A stretch of 64,000 bases of DNA from Enchytraeus crypticus. Its lineage: Eukaryota > Annelida > Clitellata > Enchytraeida > Enchytraeidae. A model generated the notes under the pieces. The model did no database searches, was not told the origin of the DNA, and worked only from the letters and a program-made list of their open reading frames with translations. Made by a program: the position numbers and the translations under genes. Shown here one piece after another: positions 1-10,439 of this stretch. Position 1 is the first letter of the stretch, and each line of letters begins with the position of its first letter. The stretch is from positions 1,225,001 through 1,289,000 of the forward strand of contig CAJHZI010000205.1 in assembly GCA_905160935.1 (NCBI GenBank), in the 5' to 3' direction.

Positions 1-2690
1 AGGAGTTTGCCATAGTGTCAATGACCGTGACGTCCCATACGGCACATTTACCGTTGCACCAGGGCACTAAAGTCATGCCGTCCGGACGCTTGCCGTCTGA
101 TCGGGACAACCCACTTGGTTTCTTAGAGGAAGGGATGCCTGCTCTTGAAAGTGCTCGCCATATTAATTAATTTAAATTGTGATGGCGAGACATTCTACCT
201 GAGCTTCGTTTGCAGGAGAGGCCGTGGAGACCTAAAGCGTCGACTTAATGACCGCAGGGGCATATGTGAGGCTCGCAAGTTTTCGCCCCTAAACGGAAAC
301 TAACGGCTACTCGAATCGCCTCATTGTCTAAAAAAAGCCCACAAGAAGCAACAGGGAGAGCGTGAAGCCAGTCACTGCTTCTTTTGGTTGATACAGCTAG
401 GAGTCGTGCTCTGTCTACTGCATTGGATTGGGATTCTACCAGACTGTTGTAAATCCGATCCACTATAGGACGGTCCCATGATTTCTGGTTACTGACTGAG
501 GTAGAAGGTGGAGCGCTAGATGTGAGGCACTGACAGCGCAACGTCAATGGATCTATCGGCAGAAAGGGAGCACTTATGTAGGATGGCGTCTTGCAACTGC
601 CTCGTTCCCATCGCTGATGCCAAGAAGGCTGAAGGCGCGATATGGGAAACAAGACGAATTCCAAGACCACCCTTGCTCACCGGTAGACTGGCTTGCTGCC
701 ACTGCAAATCAGACAAATCTGCGTTGATTACGGCGCACAAGCATAGCCTAAGAGCCTCGTCGTAGTCTAAAAGCCGCGGATTAGAGAAACTCGGACTAGA
801 GCGCAGAATGTGCATAAGTTTAGTTGCACTTAATGAAAAGCGAAGGATTGTCAAAACATCATGAGCGGCTAGCGACTTCAAGCGCCATGCTGTACGTTTG
901 ACATCCTCCAAGCGGCTAGATAAAGCGGTGGTAGTAGCTTCTTCTCCAGAGAGTGGCGCGCCGAGTAGAGTACTATGGGAGAGGCCCATTGCCACAAAGG
1001 ATGACAAAACTGAGTTGCCCGGAGATTTGCAAACTGATGATATGACTTCGTACTTGGTACGATTCAACTGAAGCCCAAATTCTTGGCCTCTGTCGAAGAT
1101 CATTTGCAATCGACGACTCGCAACCACCTAGAGTAATGTCATCTAGGTATCCTACCGTGAGAGCGCTAGAGAGAGAAGTAAGGAGAGGGTGAATAGTCAA
1201 GCAAAACAGCATGGGCCCTAAGGGATCCCCTTGTTGGACTCCTTCCTGTGACTCAATGCACCAGTCTCCGAACTTCAACCACGAAGGGCTTGAGTAAGCT
1301 AGATGGCAGAAACTATACAGCTCTGGTATCCTGTGATGTATTTCGCTGAGCATTCGTGATCTACTCAAGCAATTAAAAGCATTACAGAAGTCTAGCTTTA
1401 CCACGAAGTGATCAGCTGGCATTGACTCAGCGAAACGGCGAGTAGCGTGAACAGCTGCCTCACAGCCACCTGGAATACCAGCTCCAAGTTGAATTGGGCT
1501 CAAGTAGTCGCTGAGAGCAGACACTGCATAGCGATTTATGCATTTAGCGGCTAAACGACGCCAAGTGTAGCCCACTGTAATGGGGCGAATGCCGCCAGAT
1601 TTCTTATTGAGTGCAAAGAGTTAACCACCAAACAGCACCGGTTGGACCTCAGGGGGGCAAACACCTCTAAGCAGGAGATTCACGAAAGAAGTCAGAGCGG
1701 TCAAAAACGTTCCAGCCGACTCTCTAAAAGTCACAAGCTCCAGAAGATGCTGAGGGCGCAGGCCATCAGGACCGCCGGCTGAGCCTGCTGGAAAGCTACG
1801 TACAGCTTTGACAACATCCTGCTCTGAAACTTGAATTGGCGGATTCTCCATTCAGTCCGGAAGGGGTGCCATTATACTGCTACCAGCTGCGGGTGGGTGC
1901 TTGGCCTTCAGGATATTGAAAGGGTTTAAACTGCATCGCGCTGGGCTTTCGTCTGAACAGAGGATGCGTACAGCTGCCGAAACATTTCCATCTTCCATTT
2001 TGGACCTTACTGCTGAGGCACGGGAGTCATGAGAACGATGAGCACTTTTAATACTATCTACGACCGGCTCAGTGGGAGCACCAGTACCTAGGCCCTCCAA
2101 CCTTTTCTTAATTAATGAGCTTAGATTATGCCCTTTACCTGTGCGAGCAGGGACTTGCAAAACCGAAGATGCGAAAAGCAATAAATCTGACCAGTATTAT
2201 AAAACTGAGGGATGGCTTTCGATATTACGGAAGGCATCAATCAAGGCTGCTGAACACGCAGGTCTGGCTGATTTGGGGATGTGTTTTATTGTAGGTCGCA
2301 TCAAGCAGGGATGCTCAAGAATGAGCGGCTGAGAAGAAAATGAATTGCGAGTTAAGTTAGCAGAATTGGGAGCAGCGGTGGGCGGAGAACTCTGTCTAGC
2401 CGAAGCTGAGTCACAGCTCCGATTCCTGATCCTATTCCTAATATCAGAAACTGCAGTCCCTGGTTGCAAAGCTGCCGCCTGTGCGGAGATCTGCAACGGA
2501 AGTTAGTTGGAACCCGGGCAACGATTATCCAATGGGCCATGAAGATGGACCTTTCCGTCTCCCGAATGAAGCTGACGTTGAGCTAGGCACACCGAGCAGA
2601 TGCCAGTTTTCTTGTTGGCAATCTGAGACAGTAGCCAAGTCTGTCTGGCAGGCATGTGGCAAACATGGCATAGCAAGCGAGAGATAAAAG
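1..2690 (-). mobile_element. LINE with restriction-like endonuclease (R2/NeSL-like), most of the ORF
   Basis: This is a decayed non-LTR retrotransposon read right to left. An N-terminal Zn motif (CSVC, then H-HG and CPGS) lies near 2540-2600. The RT follows: GPDGLRPQHL near 1780, LDFCNAFN with the motif A Asp near 1390, QQGDPLGP near 1230 and YLDD near 1140. A C-terminal CPCGH / LHGLSC zinc knuckle lies near 200-260. After it comes RPDG followed by WDVTV near 20-90, which resembles the PD-(D/E)XK-type nuclease of early-branching LINEs. Such elements encode one protein that nicks target DNA and reverse-transcribes its own RNA. I see three in-frame stops and two frame changes, so the copy is dead. 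It runs off the left window edge. The clade (R2, NeSL or HERO) is not settled; the family type is fairly sure. Confidence 0.75.
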
Positions 2691-3000
2691 AATTACAACT
2701 GGATCGCTACTGCAAATAGCTGAAGTCCAATAGTCCAATGCAGGTGAAAACTAAAGCATAATGCAGATTTAATAAAAGGCAAAATAAGCCGAATGGGCAC
2801 AAAAGAATAGAAATAAAAGGGCCTGGGCGTCAGGATATATATATATATAAAAGCAGTATGCCAAAAGACAAAGTGAAAAAATTAGAAGAAGTGAAGAAAA
2901 ATGATAAAAAGTGCTAAAGAAAAACACAGGTGTGCGTAAACAAACTAACCACCTCGAGAGCCTCTAGCGAATTTATTATTATTATTATTATTTAATTTTT
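2691..3000. other. AT-rich spacer, no gene seen
   Basis: AT-rich sequence with a short (TA)n near 2838-2850 and a (TTA)n run at about 2972-2992. No open frame longer than about 60 codons resembles a known domain. It may include 5' untranslated sequence of the LINE to the left. Confidence 0.4.
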
Positions 3001-3445
3001 AATTTTTAATTTCTTTAATGCCCTGGGCTGTAAAGGGCCCTGGGCTAAGAAATAAGATAAAATAGGCTTTATTTAATTAAAAGTTTAAAAAAAGAAGCAA
3101 TTAAAATAATTCCTCTACACTCTGGGAAGCCGCATTAGCCAAAGTGCCACTGAAACAGACTGCATTGAATCGCTGGAGAGCAATTGACAGTCGCTGCCAA
3201 AGAAAAGCTTTTTCGCACTTATCACCAGTAATGGCGCTGGTCATCCTGCCTATTTCGTCAATAAAGTCTGATGCGATAGAGTTGACGGGGCCCAGGGTCT
3301 CAAAGGCAATAGGCATGAAGATATAGCTGCTAGAGATTTCGGAATACTTCAGGTTTCATATTAGCCGCAGCCTCTGCAGCAGCACCAGCAGCAGCGCAAG
3401 ATAGGCCGAGATTGCTTACTGAGAAAGTGTCCATGAAGGTGACTG
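3001..3445 (-). mobile_element. 3' fragment of the restriction-like-endonuclease LINE, copy 2
   Basis: Reading leftwards, an open frame at 3101-3316 encodes FETLGP, then FLWQRLS and LQRFNAVCF. These match the end of the protein in the neighbouring copies (4322-4633 and the edge-clipped copy at 1-2690). A short 3' UTR runs to an AT-rich tail near 3000. The match begins only at the VTV segment of the nuclease domain, so RT and zinc knuckles are absent. It is a 5'-truncated dead copy. Confidence 0.7.
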
Positions 3446-3459
3446 TCAAGGTCTCTAAT

Positions 3460-4205
3460 GTTCATTAAATTATTTTAATCCTAAAACATTGACCTCGAGA
3501 GCTCGCTGAATTTAATCTAAAGGTTTTAATCACCAAGGCGTGTTTTAAAAAGTGAAATTAAATTTATTAAATAAAACACGAATTAAATAGTACTTACAGA
3601 CAGTATGCAAAACGAAAATATCCAACAGTTCTATCGCGCAAAATATAGTAACTCGAGATACAATCCAAAATAAAATATTCGATCGCGAATTTAACACATA
3701 GGCCTACGACTATATGCACACATTATATATTAGTAATCCAACGTTCAAATTTAAATATCGACCACAAAACTACTTTAGAAATTCTACCGTAAGAAACTTT
3801 GTGTTCTATGTTAGCACCTACAAAACAAAGCCATCTCTGTTCTCTTGCGTTTCCATTTACCACACTTAAGGTCACCACGGTCTTATCTGCTCATAGATAA
3901 ACCACTATCGTCTATATCGTCTAGACGTGAAAGATCTGTATCTTTCCTAATATCTCCTCTAAACCTTTTCCACGTGTTCCTGTAAACAAACCTCTCCAAT
4001 TCTCCTCTGACCAGGCTGGCCCCACCAATCAGAGGCTCTGAAACTATTTAAGCCCCGCCCACGACGGAGATCGGAACAGCTGATTCGTATAATATTATCT
4101 GTACATATAAAGTATTAGGCTACAAAATAGCACATTACACCCTCAGTTACAAACATATACACACTAATTAATACAACAAATATGTGATCCTGACTGTGAC
4201 ATCCC
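3460..4205 (-). mobile_element. Candidate solo LTR (fossil)
   Basis: An approximately 745-bp block separates two fragments of the same LINE family. On the minus strand it opens with TGTCACAGTCAGG, carries a GC-box-like promoter stretch with TTAAATAG near 4045, and has an AATAAA-type signal near 3555. This layout resembles a single long terminal repeat left after loss of the element body. I see no second copy in the window, no primer-binding site and no clear target duplication. The left boundary is approximate. It could instead be ordinary spacer. Confidence 0.35.
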
Positions 4206-4207
4206 GT

Positions 4208-4245
4208 AAAAATAATAATAATAATAATAATAATTATTATTATTA
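4208..4245. repeat. (AAT)n(ATT)n microsatellite
   Basis: AAT units run directly into ATT units, so the tract is self-complementary. It abuts the 3' end of LINE fragment copy 3. A similar tract lies at 39976-40018. Confidence 0.9.
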
Positions 4246-4680
4246 TTTAATTACCACGGGTATAAAGAACCCGAGGTTTGATAAAAACGATTCGAGCAAT
4301 ACGTTCTGAATCGCCACCCGGCTACTCGAGGCCATCTACCTGCTTAAAAGAAATGCTGAAGCAGACTGCATTAAATCTTTGCAAAGTTATTGAAAGCCTT
4401 TGCCAAAGAAAAGAGGTGTCTGGCTTATCGCCGGTTCGCTCTGCAATTAGCCTTCCTATGCCATTAATGAAATCAACTCCATCGGGATTCATGGAGCCCA
4501 TGGTTTCAATAGCCACTTGAACAACTTCGTATCCTAAGGACGGATCGCGGTACTTGTCCATTTTCGTAGAGGCAGCAAGTTCAGCAGCTCCACCGGCAGT
4601 GACTGAAGTTGTACTCAGATAAGAATTTGCCATAGTGTCAACGACCGTGACATCCCATGCAGCACATTTACCATTTATTA
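4246..4680 (-). mobile_element. 3' fragment of the restriction-like-endonuclease LINE, copy 3
   Basis: The 4322-4633 frame, read leftwards, gives MANSYLSTTS, an alanine-rich AAEL stretch, AIETMGSMNP, RTGDKPDTSFLW and LQRFNAVCF. Immediately upstream, at 4640-4680, the WDVTVVDT segment is still readable. This is the C-terminal nuclease region of the element at 1-2690 and the frame is intact over about 100 codons. It is bounded by ATT-rich tracts on both sides. Like copies 2 and 4 it starts close to the WDVTV segment. Confidence 0.75.
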
Positions 4681-4739
4681 CTATTATTGTTAGTAGTATT
4701 ATTATGTTTTAATTCAAGAGAAGAATTTTTATAGTTGTT

Positions 4740-5450
4740 ATCCTTGCGACGACGGGAGGCGCTCTCCTAGTTGGCCCTCAGTCTGGGCAGCTTGGGAGAA
4801 GACTTGGGGATGATGCAGCCCTCAAGGTCAGAGGCCCCGGGCAGTTAATCGCCAACTAGTCACCGGTAGTCTCTGGTGACTCCTCCTGGGTGAGTCCAGG
4901 GCAGACCCACTCAGCGAGGCTAGCTGCTGCCCAGATTCCGATCGACCGAAGAAATAGAAGCGGTCTCCCTGCACGGAATGTCGAGGAGATGATTGACTGC
5001 GATTGGGCCAGGCATGCCACAGATCCAGTGAGATCTGAACTGAGGGCTGGGTCGTAGTCGTAGCCAACGTGTGTGCCCGCCGTGCCACCGCTCTCATCAG
5101 GTCTCCGCTCTCTTGTCCTCTCAGGCTTCCCTGCTTTATCGCGCCTCCTGTTGTTGTGTGATCTAGCGACCCACGTTCGAGCCGAAAATGTCCATTCATT
5201 CTCTCTACCGCTCTCTCTTACTCATCCAACCCCTCGACTGAGAGACTGCCTAAACTGCTTCGTGGATCGGTCATTGTCTGCCTCGTTACCTGACTCATCC
5301 TACCCGAAGGAAGTCTATTCCTACCATCCCTGGAGGCGTCCTTGAGGCTCCCGGTCTTCGAGCATCTAGGTGATACGTTGTTGGTATGCTTTGGGGGACG
5401 GGGCTGAGAGGAGGTGGAGACACTTAATTATTTTCAAGAGACTCTCTTAA
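4740..5450. other. GC-rich island of unknown origin
   Basis: About 700 bp of clearly higher GC than the flanks, with open frames on both strands (4828-5199 minus, 5073-5345 plus), none resembling a known domain. A pyrimidine-rich stretch lies near 5195-5215. Possible explanations are a LINE 5' UTR or ORF1, a DNA transposon interior, or a first exon with its CpG island. I found no terminal repeats and no second copy in the window. Confidence 0.35.
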
Positions 5451-5464
5451 TGCACTTCCTACTA

Positions 5465-5612
5465 GCATGTCCATGGTACATGTATATTACGCCTCCACTC
5501 TTCTCTGTCTCCCGCCTTCCTCTTCATTGTCACAAACGAGTGGGTCTTTAAATCATCTAACATACCTAATCTCGGGCTGCCTCTGCCTCCTTTTCCTTCC
5601 ACTCTACCTTCT
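5465..5612 (-). mobile_element. RTE-like LINE 3' tail fragment
   Basis: Reading leftwards, it matches the C-terminus and 3' UTR shared by copies at 22805, 34565, 43335 and 55540. It carries the AGATTAGG-type segment, the CTCATATGTGG-like site (diverged) and CCATGGAC near 5469. Only the last 145 bp remain. Confidence 0.65.
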
Positions 5613-5820
5613 ACAATATATTCCAAATAATGAAACGATTGTGTATCGCGTACAACTAAAGTAAATCTTGTACAATATCAAACCAACGAATATTCAAAAT
5701 GTTGCTCTAATCAATTAATATTGCAAGACAAGAATTCCACTTTAGGACTAACTGCTTACTCCCTAGTAACTGCATTAGAAAACTTTAATTTATACTTTGG
5801 AAACTGTTTACTCTGATGTG
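5613..5820. other. AT-rich spacer
   Basis: No open frame, repeat or splice signal recognised. Confidence 0.4.
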
Positions 5821-5821
5821 A

Positions 5822-6246
5822 AATGTGAGTGATTGTAATGTGTGTACATATGAGTGTGTTGATGTTGCCTGTACAGAGTCCAGAAAAAACGCTCATGCGT
5901 TACGATGGGATCATGGTAACTTGGCGAATTATTATAATTGTAATTTCAATTAACCAGGCTGAATACAGGAGCAGACAGTCTGAGAAACCTGGCTGTTAAG
6001 CCATCCTAGCCAATAGCGGTTGGCTTCAGGTTGTTTAATATTTTAAAAACTTGAAATTCAGAAAACATCGAAACTTGAAATTCAGAAAATATCGCAATTG
6101 ATGCCACAAAGGCGTGAATAATTGAAATTACAATTATAATAATTCGCCAAGTTACCATGATCCCATCGTAACGCATGAGCGTTTTTTCTGGACTCTGTAC
6201 AGGCAACATCAACACACTCATATGTACACACATTGCAATGACTCAC
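5822..6246. repeat. Inverted repeat with a LINE fragment as spacer
   Basis: About 115 bp at 5826-5951 recur almost perfectly as reverse complement at 6117-6240 (for example ATGAGTGTGTTGATG against CATCAACACACTCAT). The 165-bp spacer contains a piece of a CR1-like RT that also occurs at 46495-46620 (GGTTGGCTTCAGGTTG shared). Confidence 0.85.
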
Positions 6247-6620
6247 ATTTAAAAGAATTGGGTTATGATCCGAAAAAGTAATTGAGTTCTCAATCACCTG
6301 TCACTATTATGACAATTGATTAAGAAATATGTTTAGTGTTCATGTATCTGAACACTAGTGAGTATCACTCTACTTACTGAAAAATAATCAACCAGACTAT
6401 TTGTACATTTACTAGAAGAATTTTCTGGATTGCTAACATGCTGAAAATGATCACATACAATCTTATTTAGGCATAAATTGTTAAACTATATTGGACGACC
6501 AAACATTAATATTAACTAAAATGAAATTGAAAATGAAGTCACCGTCCATATAATATTATGTTAGACTTAGTTCTTCTACAATACTACCAAGCATGTTCTG
6601 AAGCATGACCATCTTGCGCA
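6000..6620 (-). mobile_element. CR1-like LINE endonuclease remnant
   Basis: On the minus strand the broken frames read GDFIFNF (like GDFNF) near 6520, HVSNPENSSS near 6420 and ITFSDHNPILL near 6270, followed by RWDHGNLANYYN. These are the D and SDH motifs of an APE-type LINE endonuclease and its downstream linker. Several frame changes are present and the copy is not functional. It overlaps the right arm of the inverted repeat. Confidence 0.55.
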
Positions 6621-6624
6621 GATT

Positions 6625-6960
6625 TTATAGTCTATTTGTTTATAAAATTAAAATTAAATTTAAATTTATTTTTATTTTTACCTTACATGTATGTAATTTT
6701 GCACTGACTTTAAATAAACAAAGTAGTGTCAATGGCAAGGACAACAAAACATTTAGCATGAGAATATGATATATTTAACAAATTTAGGTCGTCCTTTTAA
6801 AAGGGAATTAGAGAGATTTTCTTTTATTGCGGATTTACAAAATAATGCATTCTTGCGAAAATATATCTATTTTTTGTGCGTTTCCTGGAGTTCCTACAGG
6901 GAGATACAATCTTTCAAGAGCTTTTGCTGTAAGATACAATCTTCCTGCAAAATTTTCTTC
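6625..6960. other. Unassigned AT-rich sequence
   Basis: A plus-strand frame (from 6766) has no recognised domain. Two near-repeats of GATACAATCTT lie at about 6900-6950. Nothing else is supported. Confidence 0.35.
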
Positions 6961-6962
6961 TT

Positions 6963-7095
6963 GGCTGTAGCCAGTGGCGAAGTCGGTAACTTACTCGACA
7001 GCGGATCGGTATGTGCGTGGTTCCAATACTGGGCTCACCCGTCACTGACATCGCTTTCGAGTGAGGAAACTGACGTTAACCTGAGCTTTACCAAC
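6963..7095 (+). mobile_element. tRNA-derived SINE, family 1
   Basis: A Pol III A-box-like TGGCGAAGTCGG near 6973 is followed about 50 bp later by a B-box-like GGTTCCAATAC near 7018. The body then reads GTCACTGACATCGC, TTTCGAGTGAGG and AACTGACGTTAAC. The same order is found at 8941-9065, 31835-31960, 42368-42470, 51205-51330 and partly at 22735, 40535 and 60495. This is a SINE family rather than a tRNA gene: no cloverleaf acceptor pairing is present. Confidence 0.75.
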
Positions 7096-7189
7096 TTTGC
7101 TTTTTTGCTTTGTGTTGTATTGTATGTTGCTTGCTTATGTGCATTTTCTTGCGCATCATTCATTTGATGTGATTGCTTGTGTGCTAGCA

Positions 7190-7396
7190 AACACTCAAGC
7201 TTGAATCTTGGCTCTTGGACTTGCACTGTTTTGATATCGCTTTCTCTTGTGGTCTCTGTGTACTTGCTCATCATCGTGTGGTGTTTTGGCGCCTGTCTGT
7301 GCAGAGTCTGCAAGAGACGACCCTGATATTGCCTTATTGTGAGGAACGGAACCGGACGTTAAAGTCTTATGGATTCATTGATTGATTGATTGATTG
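7190..7396 (+). mobile_element. CR1-like LINE 3' UTR with (ATTG)n tail
   Basis: It matches the 3' UTR of the longer CR1-like copy at 14515-15540 over about 200 bp (CTTGGACTTG, TGGTCTCTGTGTAC, CATCGTGTG, GTTTTGGCG shared). It ends in a (GATT)n/(ATTG)n tail, the typical short microsatellite end of this group. The coding part is missing, so it is a strongly 5'-truncated insertion. Confidence 0.75.
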
Positions 7397-7488
7397 AATC
7401 AGAACTATTCTCTCTCTCATAGATTGATTTTATGAATGTTTTGCTCTTATTAAAATTTGAAACCACAAATTAGAAATTCGAAAGTTAG

Positions 7489-7975
7489 CTAGCCATTATT
7501 TGCATCAAATACTGTCTCCTTATCAGAAGTAACGCTAGCATTTGTTGTATTATCCTTTACTGTAAGTATGCCTGGCAAGTCATATACATGCATGTCAGTT
7601 TTATGCAATTCTTTATCATCATTTGCTATCTGGGCATCTACAGCTTGTTCGTTATCCTGTAGTTCAACTTCAAGTAGATCAATTAATATACTACTGCTAT
7701 TGTCTGCCTGTGCATCAATTACTCCACGCAGGGTGTCTTATATTTAAGTTATATTAAAGCAAAATAGTAATTCTTATATTAAGCTCTCTACAGTGGTCTT
7801 TTATATCGCTTACATCATAATAGTCTGCCGCGTTATACAGTATATGCTGAAACCTATTTATTCATTGCCATATTGTTAGGCCTAATATTTGCAGCATTTA
7901 ACACACTGTAATTTGATTTTCCGATAGCCTAATTTTGGTATTCTTACTGGAGCCTCGAGCTTTCTTTTTAGCCAT
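7489..7975 (-). CDS. Candidate two-exon host gene, small acidic protein, unknown function
   Basis: Exon 1 (7975-7948) starts with ATG in an ATTATGG context and encodes MAKKKARGS. It ends at a good donor, GTAAGAA. Exon 2 (7736-7489) begins after an AAATATAAG acceptor and stays open for 82 codons to TAG. Intron phase fits exactly (1 nt + 2 nt), giving 91 residues with a basic N-terminus and an acidic remainder (LLEVELQDNEQ, DAQIANDDKEL). No domain, signal peptide or membrane segment is visible. The long frame lacks an early ATG, so simple ORF scans miss it. Against it: the pyrimidine tract is weak and the length could arise by chance. It may also be the end of a longer gene. Function is unknown. 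Confidence 0.4.
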
Positions 7976-8940
7976 AATGAAAAAGTTCGTTGACTGAACG
8001 GGTTTCAGATTGTTTGCATGATTAGAAGTAATGCCTGCGCATCAAAGAGTAGGGCTTTAGAGAACACTGTTGTCTAATTTGTTTGATGGATTCGCTTCAC
8101 TCGTCGAATCACCTTGTGCGTTGGATTTATATTTCCGATACTGTTGTGCATTAATGATCATCCATAACAGATTCGATTTCATCCTCAACACTTGATCCTC
8201 AAGCTCTCAGTCTTATTGACCAACGGATTACCTGTGACCCATTCACCTTTAGCCGTATTTGTTGATATGTGACGTGATTGAATATTTTTTTATCGATTTG
8301 TGAGTAGTTGACTCCAGTGCGATTGACCTTGCGATTATTAGTGTATTTTGAAATGATCGAGTCAAGCAGCTAGTTGTAGATTGAATTGATTTCAATTTCT
8401 AGTATTTAATATCTTCCATTAAATCGCGAAAGTCAATTTAAACGAATTCTTCCAATTTCTCAGACTTGTTCCTTAATTCCTCTATATTCTCATTAGACGT
8501 TTTGTAGTTTGCATGTTGTCTGGACTATCTGCGATAAGGTATTGGAAGATTTGCCAGCAACTTAACTTATCTGTAGTATTGATTGTCTATAGTAATGATT
8601 TTGGCATGATATCATTCAATAGAATATTTTATATCATCTATAGAATATTTTGAAGAACTCTCCCGTTGTCTTCAGATGTTAGTTATTTTTGACGGATTTG
8701 TTTGTTCAAGAGACCAGGTGGAAAAGGGCTAATCAAACGGATGTTGATTGATTAGCCCCTTATCACAATACCAAGGCTAGCACGACTATCCGTAGCCTGT
8801 AGGAGAGAGTAATGGTAGGAATGGGCAGCAGTTTTGTTAAATTTGAGGATGATCTCGATTGCTAGATGTCATAAAAGGCTATATCTCTTTCGAATTTTAA
8901 GGGATATTGTTTTAAGTTCATAGTTACAGCTAGTAAAGGC
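7976..8940. other. AT-rich sequence, no feature seen
   Basis: About 960 bp without a recognisable domain, repeat family or long frame. It could hold the promoter of the minus-strand candidate at 7489-7975; no TATA-type element stands out. Confidence 0.4.
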
Positions 8941-9065
8941 AATGTTATCGTCAGTTTCCTCACTCGAAAATGATGTCAATGACGGGCGAGCCCACAATTT
9001 GAACCCCGTATATACTGATCCGCGGTCTAATATCTTACCGACATCGCCGCTGGCAATGTTAGTTA
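8941..9065 (-). mobile_element. tRNA-derived SINE, family 1
   Basis: Reverse-strand copy of the SINE at 6963. On the minus strand the A-box-like GGCGATGTCGG lies near 9050, GCGGATCAGTAT near 9025, the B-box-like GGGTTCAAATTG near 9000 and TTTCGAGTGAGG near 8965. Confidence 0.75.
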
Positions 9066-9117
9066 GTCAGTATTACTAGTATTATTGTTTGAGGTGGATC
9101 GATTTGCAGTAATATGA

Positions 9118-9185
9118 GATGGGGGGACGTCCCTGACATCATCCTTGTATGAGGAAACGGACGTTAAACTTTATTAATATTATAA
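9118..9185 (+). mobile_element. Short LINE/SINE 3' tail (GGACGTTAAAC type)
   Basis: A 60-bp tail, GGGACGTCCCTGACATC then GAGGAAACGGACG and TTAAAC, ends in an ATT-rich run. The same tail occurs at 24745-24830 (plus) and reversed at 42302-42360 and 57424-57470. It resembles the end of the CR1-like 3' UTR at 15460-15500 and may be its relative. Confidence 0.6.
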
Positions 9186-9229
9186 TTATAATAATAGTAA
9201 TAATTCTTTTAACCCCCTAAGGGAAGAAA

Positions 9230-9618
9230 TTTATTTTTAATCTTGCTCTCCACTTCGAAATGCCGTGTCAGCAAACGGAAAAAGACTGTACTATATCGCT
9301 GCAGAGCCAGTGACAAATGTTGCCACAGGAAAGATTTCTCGCGAAGATCTCCAGTAACGACAGTAGTCCTCTTGCCTGCCACATCAATGAAGTCTGTGCC
9401 TGCAGAATTTATGGGTCCCAGGGTCTCAAAGTCTATGGGTGCAAATATGTATCTACAAGATAATCCGTTGTATTTAAAGAGTTTCCTGCTAGCAGCTGCT
9501 TCGGCCGCAGAACCGGCAGCGCAACTTGAAATGCAGATGTTACTAGCGGCAAGAGTGTCAGTGACAGTGACGCCCCATGTAAGACATTTGCCCTCTGACC
9601 AGGGAATTTGAGTTACTA

Positions 9619-9659
<41 letters not shown>

Positions 9660-9660
9660 A
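9230..9660 (-). mobile_element. 3' fragment of the restriction-like-endonuclease LINE, copy 4
   Basis: On the minus strand the frame reads VTVTDTLAAS, an alanine-rich AAEAAAS, FETLGPINSAG, TGDLREKSFLW and LQRYSTVFF, matching copies 2 and 3. The right side, its 5' end, abuts (ATT)n at 9613-9660. The remnant starts just upstream of the VTV segment. The RT is missing. Confidence 0.7.
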
Positions 9661-9880
9661 ATCGAGTCGATATTAATTTATGTTAATCAAGCTTACTTTT
9701 GAAGGCTGGTAGGCCTAACTACTAATTAAATGGTACCGTACTCATCTGATGTTTGCTAGCTACTAGTCGTCGTACTGAGCGCTGACTCTATTATTATGTA
9801 GCCACTTTCATATTGCGTGTTTGTTTTTTTAATTACTGCTACATGTACATGTATGTATACTATATGTGTTACTGTTACAG

Positions 9881-10319
9881 TAAACTTTCTGCCGAGAGAA
9901 ACAGAAAATAAAGAAGTAAATAGGGAGGCATACATGGATCCTGCAAAGTATGCTAGAGTACTTGTAACCCAGATGGCTGGATCCCCGCCTCTCATCTGTA
10001 TTAAGTTACATGCAAATAGATCTGTAGTATATTTGTTTGTTATGACAAATGAGTTGACCTTTATTTAGTTGAATGCTAAACTAGATTTCCATTCTGTTAC
10101 TCTTGCAGATCAAACAGCAAAGTGTTGTCAGTAGCTGAGGCTGTATTGACTATTTCAGCTGGTAAACGTACAACGAGGAACTTCAAAGAAGATAAGCAGA
10201 GGAACAGAGATTTCGCATCGTTTCTACTGAAGCAGCCGAATGATGACAAAGACTCGGGCTATCATGAGATCGATATAGATCACGACGACGCTCTAGAATT
10301 GTGGGGTAATGTCTATTAA
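9881..10319 (+). CDS. Candidate 3' exon(s) of a host gene, unknown function
   Basis: The best-supported part is a terminal exon at 10109-10319. It follows a textbook acceptor (TTCTGTTACTCTTGCAG) and encodes 69 residues (SNSKVLSVAEAVLT ... ALELWGNVY) to TAA. An AATAAA lies at 10440-10445, 121 nt past the stop. Upstream, 9881-9946 may be the previous exon: acceptor TACTGTTACAG, frame NFLPRETENKEVNREAYMD, donor AAAGTATGC. Joining them keeps the frame (2 nt + 1 nt). The product is hydrophilic, rich in D, K and R, with no domain I recognise. The rest of the gene must lie upstream or outside the window. The terminal exon is more likely than not real; the upstream exon is a guess. Confidence 0.42.
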
Positions 10320-10439
10320 TTCGTTCTATTAGTACTTGTAACTTTCTGAAAAAATATCGTACTAGATATACCATCTATCTAGATTTATTGTTTTTATTCA
10401 ATGATTGTATGTGTTCTAGCCGTTATTAAGTCGTCATGT

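Noticed and set aside
245-670. Plus-strand frame at 547-765 overlapping the LINE
   Set aside because: It is antisense to readable LINE protein and has no own signal.
6766-7167. 133-codon plus frame as a gene
   Set aside because: Its second half is the SINE family 1 head and body; the first half has no supporting signal.
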